From Chloroflexota bacterium (lineage in GTDB: Bacteria; Chloroflexota; Anaerolineae; J102), in NCBI GenBank assembly GCA_003353825.1, contig PIVW01000047.1, forward strand, positions 1 to 19,534: a stretch of 19,534 bases of DNA, read 5' to 3'. Position 1 is the stretch's first letter; each line of letters opens with the position of its first letter. The position numbers were made by a program, and so were the translations under genes. Below are positions 14,345-19,534 of the stretch, one piece after another. The notes below the pieces were generated by a model. The model did no database searches. It was not told where the DNA came from and saw only the letters and a program-made list of their open reading frames with translations.

Positions 14345-15144
14345 CAATTACGATCGCACTGGCTGGAAAGGGCGGTGTCGGCAAGACCACCGTATCCGGG
14401 ATGATCATCCGTTATCTTATCGAAACACAATCAGGCGCCGTCCTGGCCATCGACGCCGATCCAAGCAGCAATCTCAATATGGTGTTAGGCCTGGATCTCG
14501 ATTGGACGGTTGGTGACATCAGAGAGAATATCCTTACCGAAGTCCAGAAATCACTGACGGCGACCGGCGCTGCCATGGGTTCGCTTCCAGGCGGCATTAG
14601 CAAGCGTGAGTACCTGGACTATGAGATCCGCTCAGCCCTATCCGAGGGAGAACGTTTCGATCTCATCGCCATGGGGCGCTCAGAAGGGCAGGGGTGTTAT
14701 TGCGCTGTCAATCATAATCTACGAGAAGTCGTCGATGCCATCAGTAAGAACTATCGCTATGTGGTGATAGACAATGAGGCCGGTTTAGAGCATCTGAGCC
14801 GCCGCACGACCCGCGATGTCGAATACCTTGTGGTGGTGAGCGATCCCAGCCAACGGGGATTGGTGGCGGCGAGACGTATTGGTGGATTCCGACATGAATT
14901 GGGGATCAACATCGAAAATACCTATCTCATCCTGAATCGCCTGCCCGACGGCATCATGCCCCCTGCATTGCAGAAATTCATCGAGGACGAGATCGACTTC
15001 CCCCTACTGGGTGTGATTCCACAGGATGATACAGTTACCGAGTATGAATTCAGCGGTATACCGATAGTGGATTTGCCGACCGAGTCCGATACTTATCAGG
15101 CCGTGTCAGCGATGATGTCATGCATGTTTAAGCAAACCAGTTGA
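14341..15144 (+). CDS. cooC: CooC-type nickel-insertion ATPase (second copy)
   Basis: The 267-residue product is a second CooC/AcsF-family ATPase, beginning in an ATGA overlap with the first and preceded by GGAGG (14326-14330). It has the deviant Walker A GKGGVGKTT (residues 9-17), AIDADPSSNLN, a CxC pair (C119 and C121 in GQGCYCAVN) and DNEAGLEHLSRRT at the switch II position. The two copies differ clearly: the first has FFTINPRVDDIPERF and the second KREYLDYEIRSALSEGERFDLIAMGRSEG before the CxC. The difference suggests separate clients, for example CODH C-cluster versus ACS A-cluster, or a heterodimer; both readings are inference. Confidence 0.93.
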   Translation: MTITIALAGKGGVGKTTVSGMIIRYLIETQSGAVLAIDADPSSNLNMVLGLDLDWTVGDIRENILTEVQKSLTATGAAMGSLPGGISKREYLDYEIRSALSEGERFDLIAMGRSEGQGCYCAVNHNLREVVDAISKNYRYVVIDNEAGLEHLSRRTTRDVEYLVVVSDPSQRGLVAARRIGGFRHELGINIENTYLILNRLPDGIMPPALQKFIEDEIDFPLLGVIPQDDTVTEYEFSGIPIVDLPTESDTYQAVSAMMSCMFKQTS

Positions 15145-15195
15145 TCATTAAGAATGAGGGCGATTGCGGTTTATTCAGAAACAAGGAAATGAACC

Positions 15196-15921
15196 ATGAA
15201 CCCCATCAAATACCTGCTTTTCGGGCTCTGTATTATGGTGATCGCTGCCTGTCAGTCCGGCGATTCGCTAGCAAAGGGGGGGCGGCTCTATGACAAATGG
15301 TGGGCAGAAAACGGTGTCGAGGCACCCGGTGTCGATCAGGCGCTGTGGGCTGAACAGTCATCAAATGAGCGCAATGGCGCTGATACATGGCGATGCAAGG
15401 AATGTCACGGCTGGGATTATCTTGGCGCTGACGGCGCCTATGGTTCAGGTTCGCATTACACCGGATTTGTCGGCGTGCTGCAAAGCAAAGACAAGACCGA
15501 GGATGAATGGGTGGCAATTCTCAAAGGCAAGACCAACCCCGACCATGGTTTTTCGGATGTACTGTCCAACGGGGACATGAACCTACTAGCGAAATTCATG
15601 CTAGAGGGAGCGGTCGATATGCGGCCGTACATAAACGCTGATAAAAGTATCAATGGCGACATGTCGCGGGGCGAGCGCCTTTATGGCAATGGCTGCACGG
15701 CCTGCCATGGTGATAACGGCAACGAGATGTTGACAGATGACCCTGAAGATGAAGCAGTGATCTTAGGCGAATTGGCAAACGACAATCCCTGGGAAGTCTA
15801 CCACAAGACATCAAACGGGCAGCCTGGCATCCCCGAAATGATCCATGGCCACAAACTCAGTTGGTCGAATCAGGATGTTGCAGATTTAGTCGCTTATCTA
15901 CAAACTTTGCCGCTGGAATAA
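15196..15921 (+). CDS. Diheme c-type cytochrome lipoprotein
   Basis: The 241-residue product is an exported, lipid-anchored cytochrome. A short hydrophobic signal peptide ends in the lipobox VIAAC, so C19 should be lipidated. Two heme c sites are visible: C67-KE-C70-H71 and C167-TA-C170-H171. The first half has the look HGWDYLGADGAYGSGSHYTGF seen in some electron-transfer cytochromes, and the second is a classical class I fold ending in QDVADLVAYLQTLP. Possible distal methionines include M142 and M215. AAGGA at 15183-15187 precedes the start. It follows the cooC pair by 51 bp on the same strand and may be co-transcribed, but nothing in the sequence ties it to CODH. It indicates that the host makes c-type cytochromes. 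The partner is unknown. Confidence 0.88.
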   Translation: MNPIKYLLFGLCIMVIAACQSGDSLAKGGRLYDKWWAENGVEAPGVDQALWAEQSSNERNGADTWRCKECHGWDYLGADGAYGSGSHYTGFVGVLQSKDKTEDEWVAILKGKTNPDHGFSDVLSNGDMNLLAKFMLEGAVDMRPYINADKSINGDMSRGERLYGNGCTACHGDNGNEMLTDDPEDEAVILGELANDNPWEVYHKTSNGQPGIPEMIHGHKLSWSNQDVADLVAYLQTLPLE

Positions 15922-16011
15922 GCAGTCTGGAGGGCATCATGTGATTTCGTGTAGTCAGTGACTATGAGTTATCCATTGAAAACCCAAGCTGTTCCACATC
16001 CAAAACACAAA

Positions 16012-16042
16012 AAAGGGAGCTATCGATTCGATAGCTCCCTTT
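16012..16042. terminator. Strong bidirectional intrinsic terminator
   Basis: AAAGGGAGCTATCG pairs with CGATAGCTCCCTTT around a 3-nt loop, a 14-bp perfect stem. On the minus strand the stem is followed by six T residues (complement of AAAAAA at 16009-16014), and on the plus strand by TTT and a T-rich stretch ending in ATTTTTATAG. It lies between the convergent cytochrome and HdeD-like genes and should end both transcripts. Confidence 0.9.
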
Positions 16043-16071
16043 GTCATCTTGATTTTTATAGGTAGCGTGCG

Positions 16072-16605
16072 CTAGCGCAGCCTGAAGGCCTGGATCACGG
16101 CGATGATGCCACCAACCACGGCGAAGATAGCAGCCACATAGACCAGGGCGAAACCTGAGATCAAGGGGTTGGACATGATGTAGATACCGAAGACGATGCT
16201 GATCACACCAAGAATGCCGACGCCCCATCCCTCGCCCCTAAAGGCTGAGATGATCTCCATGATACCAATCACGACACCCCAGATACCAATAACGATGGCG
16301 AATGTTGTCGTGATCAGCAAGGCTGCGGCAAAGAAGTTCATGCCGATTACGATAATACCCGCCAGAATACTGAGGATACCTATAAACAGTTTCCACCCCC
16401 AAGCAGCACGATCTTGAAAGATGCCGATGAGGATGATAATACCTTTGATGAGCCAATAGATACCAAGGAATAGTACTAAAGTGCCGACAGTAGCAGCCGT
16501 ATTGGTGAAGAGCAAAATACCAATAATAATTGCAGCAATACCATCGATTAGCACCAGCCACCAAGGCAGTTCTTTGGCCTGCGATTGCATAGTGTCTGTG
16601 GTCAT
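16072..16605 (-). CDS. HdeD-family six-helix membrane protein (DUF308)
   Basis: The 177-residue product is almost entirely hydrophobic, with about six transmembrane helices (residues 15-34, 38-62, 71-89, 92-121, 127-145 and 150-172) and repeated Gly-Ile patterns such as DGIAAIIIGILLF and ILSILAGIIVIG. This matches the HdeD/DUF308 family, named for an acid-resistance protein of Escherichia coli but of unknown biochemical function in most bacteria. AAGGAGG (16615-16621, minus strand) gives a strong ribosome binding site 9 nt from the ATG. A promoter-like pair lies at 16687-16714 and a strong terminator beyond its stop. It appears to be a single-gene unit unrelated to the acs cluster. Confidence 0.9.
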   Translation of the reverse strand: MTTDTMQSQAKELPWWLVLIDGIAAIIIGILLFTNTAATVGTLVLFLGIYWLIKGIIILIGIFQDRAAWGWKLFIGILSILAGIIVIGMNFFAAALLITTTFAIVIGIWGVVIGIMEIISAFRGEGWGVGILGVISIVFGIYIMSNPLISGFALVYVAAIFAVVGGIIAVIQAFRLR

Positions 16606-16686
16606 GCGATGTAGCCTCCTTAAAAAGCTATTAATGAAATGAAAGGTCCTTCCCCATCCAGCTCAAATGTCACTGGACTTACTATT

Positions 16687-16714
16687 AGTATAGTGGTTTT
16701 TTTCAGAAATGCAA
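16687..16714 (-). promoter_or_regulatory. Sigma70-like promoter of the HdeD-like gene
   Basis: On the minus strand TTGCAT (16709-16714) and TATACT (16687-16692) are 16 nt apart, matching 4 of 6 and 5 of 6 consensus bases. A transcript would start near 16680 and have a leader of about 75 nt with the AAGGAGG site near its end. Confidence 0.55.
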
Positions 16715-16720
16715 GGTAAT

Positions 16721-16905
16721 TTTAATACCTTCGCCAATTTCGTTACGGCGCCAAAACAGACAATTTGGTGGAGAGAAAGTGTCAAAAACTGATCGTTTTC
16801 AAGGCATTCACCCCTATTTTTGTTCGATATTTGCCCTGTTGTGGGGTGAATTTGGTCACGAGTCTGCCACAAAGAGCTTTCTTCAATTTTGGCGAAGGTA
16901 TTGAA
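16721..16905. repeat. 185-bp inverted-repeat element, MITE-like or structured
   Basis: AATACCTTCGCCAA (16724-16737) has its exact reverse complement at 16889-16902; the pairing extends to 17 bp (16721-16737 with 16889-16905) with one G-U. Inside, ATTCACCCC (16806-16814) pairs exactly with 16843-16851. There is no coding frame of note. Flanking direct repeats are not convincing: AATTT is found next to the left 14-mer but is displaced by one base on the right. It could be an old non-autonomous element or a regulatory RNA/DNA structure. Confidence 0.55.
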
Positions 16906-17175
16906 TTTAGATGCGAATTTTATATCATTATATCATTACATTTCTGATGCCAACATTGGTAACTGACCTCGATTACTTTTTTAGCGGACAACGTGAATGA
17001 GACCGTCCAGGTGCTTAATCATCGAAAACTATGTTGTAAGCCTGAGATTTCATCTCTAACCATCCCAATCCTGTACTGCGAGCCTTGTGCATGCCGTTCG
17101 CAATACATGCGAGGCCTGCTCACGAGGCCAAGTCTTATTGTTGTTCCACGATTTGGATATATCGAGGCGCCAATC

Positions 17176-17204
17176 TTTTCCTGAATGGCTAGGGCCGTTA
17201 TACT
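17176..17204 (+). promoter_or_regulatory. Tentative promoter of the META-domain lipoprotein gene
   Basis: TATACT at 17199-17204 is a good -10 match, 66 bp before the start codon. The hexamer 17 nt upstream, TTTTCC (17176-17181), is a poor -35 box, so this is a weak call or an activator-dependent promoter. Confidence 0.25.
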
Positions 17205-17269
17205 ATGGTATCCATATTCAATTGGCCATCCACCAGTCCCCCCTTGGCTTGACCAGAATGGAGGTTACT

Positions 17270-19534
17270 ATGTCAGGTATTTCCAAACGGAGTTTGTTAG
17301 TCCCATTTTTTATATTGGCTTTGCTTATTGCCGGTTGTTCTTCCTCTATCGTTCCGGAATTTGAACGGAAGGAAGCACCACCGACTGAGCAAACGGAACC
17401 TGAAGTATCCGCACCAGCTCTATTGACTGCTGAATCAGTTGATCTATGGGAACAGATCAGCCAATCAGGTCGCATGATGGTGGGTACATCGGCCGACTAC
17501 CCACCTTTCGAGTATTACACGCCCAACTTCAAGCTCGACGGCTTCGACATCGCCCTGATGGAAGAGATCGGCGAGATCCTGAGTATCGACATCATCTTTT
17601 TGGATATGGCTTTCGATGGCCTGGGAGATGCCCTGGCGTTTGGGCAGATCGATAGTGCTATCGCTGCCATCTCAGTGACATTGGATCGCGCAGAAATCGT
17701 TGATTTCTCAGGTATCTATTACAAGGGCGAAGGCGCCATCTTAGCCAGCGATGTATCTAGCATCGGCGTCATAGACGATATCGAAGACCTCGTCGGCTAC
17801 CGCTTGGCCGTCGAAACCGGCAGTGTCTACGAAGACTGGCTACTCGAAAACGTTGTCCAGCCCGGATTCGTAGCGGAGGAATATCTCTTTGTCTACGGCA
17901 ATATCGATCAGGCCATCGGCGACCTGATTTCCGCTGAGATCGACCTGGTCTTTCTGGACGCGGCGCCCGCAGAACGCTATGCTGAACTCGATTTGGGACA
18001 ATTGCTTCTAGTGGATGAGGCAGGTGAGACACTGCTCACGTTCCAACCTGACCAGCGTCTGCCCCTTGAAGGTACCGAGTGGGTTCTGCGCGGCTACGAT
18101 GATGATGGCACTGCTGTGATGCTTCCCCCCGGCATCGAGATCACACTCGTGCTCGACGAAGGCACTGTTGGTGGCAACGCCGGATGTAACACTTACAACG
18201 CTGCATTCGAGACTAATGGCGATCTGATATCTTTCTCGCCGGCGGCGACAACTCGAATGGCTTGTCCAGAACCGGCAATGCAAATCGAACAAGCTTATCT
18301 GGCCGCCTTTGAGCAGACGAGCCAGTACCGTATCGATGGCGACACGCTGGTGTTAATGGATGAGGAGGGCAATGATCTGTTGGTATATGCTGCTCGCCCC
18401 GAGATCCATATCGACAATATCATCTGGACACTTGAAGCCTTTGGTAACCCAGACGATCTGCAGGATCCATTGCCAGGAACGGAGATCACGCTCTCACTAG
18501 ACGAGGAAGGGGGCGCCAACGGATCGACCGGATGTAACCGATATATGTCACAGATTACCATCGATGGCGACACCGTGACATTTGATATCGTCGGCACAAC
18601 ACGTATGGCCTGTGAAGATCCGATCAGTGAGCAGGAAGATGAATACCTGGACATGCTGAGTTCCGTATCAACTGCCGAATTTCGTGCCGGCAAGCTTCTG
18701 CTGGTGGATGAGAAAGGTATGCAGGTGCTAATCTTCTCACACAGCCAGAAAGACCCCTTGGCCGGCACCGAATGGCGATTAGAGACATTTGCTGAGGCTG
18801 ACAATGGCAATGTCGTCTTGCCACATACCGAGATAACATTGCTTTTCAACGACGAGGACCAACTTGGCGGTTCAGCTGGCTGCAATTCATACAGTGGAGG
18901 CTACGAACTCGTTGGCGAAACTTTGACGATTGGCCCATTGGCAACAACGGTAATGACATGCCCAAGAGATGAGGTCAATCAGCAAGAACAAGCCTATTTT
19001 GTCGCACTCGATGCTACCCGTGGCTTCGACATCCTTGGCGTCGAGATCGTGGGCGGCGGGCTCAGCGAGCAAGAATTTGCTATCGCGGTGCCTGAGGGCC
19101 AGGCGGCCTTGTTGTCTCAGATCAACACGGCCCTTTCAGCTTTACGGCAGAGTGGACGTATTGCCCAGCTTGCCAAACTCTACCTGGGGACCGATCCCGA
19201 AGATGTGCTCCGACCCCCGACGCCTGTTCCCCCTACACCGCAGCCAGGCTGCGTCGATGGCATGAAATGGGTAGCTGATCTCACATATGATGATCTTGAT
19301 ATGAACGATCCGCCGGTTATGGCAGCGGGCGAAGCTTTCGCCAAGGTATGGCGTCTACGCAACATCGGCACATGTGCCTGGACCAGTGCCTACTATATCG
19401 ATTATGTAGGGGGCAACACCAATGCCTCCCGCATGAGTGGTGAGCGCACCTTTGTCGACGGCCCAGTGGCGCCTGCGACTAATTACGATCTCGCCCTGGA
19501 TCTGATCGCCCCTTCCAAACCTGGCGTCTACCAA
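17270..19534 (+). CDS. Lipoprotein: solute-binding domain interrupted by three META domains, plus NBR1-like Ig domain; 3'-truncated
   Basis: The frame is open for 755 codons to the window end and starts after GGAGG (17260-17264). A signal peptide ends in the lipobox LIAGC (C23). From about residue 67 it matches family 3 solute-binding proteins (GTSADYPPFEYY, IAAISVTLDRAEIVDFS, VETGSVYEDW, DLVFLDAAPAERYAEL). Instead of finishing that domain, it runs into three tandem META (HslJ-like) domains with W271/C306, W386/C422 and W502/C538 in the W...GCN pattern, each followed by a TT.M.C motif. The missing end of the solute-binding domain then appears at about 598-642 (LSEQEFAIAVPEGQAALLSQ onward, ending AQLAKLYLG). 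A Pro-Thr linker (648-659) leads to an NBR1-type Ig-like domain (KVWRLRNIGTCAWTSAYYIDYVGG, W694), cut by the edge. It is likely a surface protein sensing or binding a small ligand, possibly an amino acid; no transporter gene is visible nearby. Confidence 0.88.
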   Translation, partial: MSGISKRSLLVPFFILALLIAGCSSSIVPEFERKEAPPTEQTEPEVSAPALLTAESVDLWEQISQSGRMMVGTSADYPPFEYYTPNFKLDGFDIALMEEIGEILSIDIIFLDMAFDGLGDALAFGQIDSAIAAISVTLDRAEIVDFSGIYYKGEGAILASDVSSIGVIDDIEDLVGYRLAVETGSVYEDWLLENVVQPGFVAEEYLFVYGNIDQAIGDLISAEIDLVFLDAAPAERYAELDLGQLLLVDEAGETLLTFQPDQRLPLEGTEWVLRGYDDDGTAVMLPPGIEITLVLDEGTVGGNAGCNTYNAAFETNGDLISFSPAATTRMACPEPAMQIEQAYLAAFEQTSQYRIDGDTLVLMDEEGNDLLVYAARPEIHIDNIIWTLEAFGNPDDLQDPLPGTEITLSLDEEGGANGSTGCNRYMSQITIDGDTVTFDIVGTTRMACEDPISEQEDEYLDMLSSVSTAEFRAGKLLLVDEKGMQVLIFSHSQKDPLAGTEWRLETFAEADNGNVVLPHTEITLLFNDEDQLGGSAGCNSYSGGYELVGETLTIGPLATTVMTCPRDEVNQQEQAYFVALDATRGFDILGVEIVGGGLSEQEFAIAVPEGQAALLSQINTALSALRQSGRIAQLAKLYLGTDPEDVLRPPTPVPPTPQPGCVDGMKWVADLTYDDLDMNDPPVMAAGEAFAKVWRLRNIGTCAWTSAYYIDYVGGNTNASRMSGERTFVDGPVAPATNYDLALDLIAPSKPGVYQ

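Larger units (their letters stand above)
16606..17269. other. 664-bp intergenic region between divergent genes
   Basis: This region separates the HdeD-like gene and the lipoprotein gene. It holds the HdeD promoter-like pair, an inverted repeat at 16721-16905 with a second nested inverted repeat, an AT-rich stretch around 16915-16945 (TATCATTATATCATTACATT), and then about 260 bp with no structure I recognise up to a TATACT box at 17199. Small frames at 16765-16947 and 16993-17184 lack ribosome binding sites and familiar motifs, and I do not regard them as genes. Confidence 0.6.

Noticed and set aside
16993..17184. Small plus-strand frame of 63 codons
   Set aside because: No Shine-Dalgarno sequence, no recognisable domain, and composition like random translation of intergenic DNA.

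Overview
The window is mostly a Wood-Ljungdahl (reductive acetyl-CoA) gene cluster of a bacterium. Protein style points to an uncultured Chloroflexota, Anaerolineae-like lineage: proline/threonine linkers, an NBR1-type Ig-like domain, META domains on a lipoprotein, a DUF3786 protein, and CODH/ACS genes of bacterial type. That assignment is inference; there is no rRNA gene or other taxonomic marker.

Layout. (1) 1-6764, plus strand: the C-terminal two thirds of the CO dehydrogenase catalytic subunit (acsA/cooS, cut by the window edge), then a 1236-residue polypeptide in which acetyl-CoA synthase (AcsB) is fused through a long Pro/Glu/Ala linker to the small corrinoid protein subunit (AcsD), then the large corrinoid iron-sulfur subunit AcsC. 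(2) 6835-8332, minus strand: two toxin-antitoxin pairs (RelE/ParE-like and PIN-domain) that split the cluster. (3) 8504-15144, plus strand: the corrinoid reductive activator AcsV, a radical SAM protein, the methyl-H4folate methyltransferase AcsE, a DUF3786 protein, and two overlapping CooC-type nickel-insertion ATPases. (4) 15196-15921: a diheme c-type cytochrome lipoprotein, ending at a bidirectional terminator shared with a convergent six-helix HdeD-like membrane protein. (5) 17270-end: a lipoprotein with a solute-binding domain interrupted by three META domains and followed by an Ig-like domain, running off the window.

How it fits together. AcsE moves the methyl group from methyl-H4folate to the cobalt of AcsC/AcsD; AcsV re-reduces cobalt when it is accidentally oxidised; AcsA makes CO from CO2; AcsB joins methyl, CO and CoA. 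The CooC pair probably loads nickel into AcsA and/or AcsB. The roles of the radical SAM and DUF3786 proteins are unknown, but their position suggests service to this enzyme system.

The intergenic DNA is the least ordinary part. Several gaps in the cluster are built from short tandem units of 7 or 8 bases whose sequence differs from gap to gap, sometimes arranged as inverted arrays that would fold into long hairpins. One gap also holds a 126-bp element with 14-bp perfect terminal inverted repeats and an 8-bp direct repeat at its borders, which looks like a non-autonomous mobile element (MITE).
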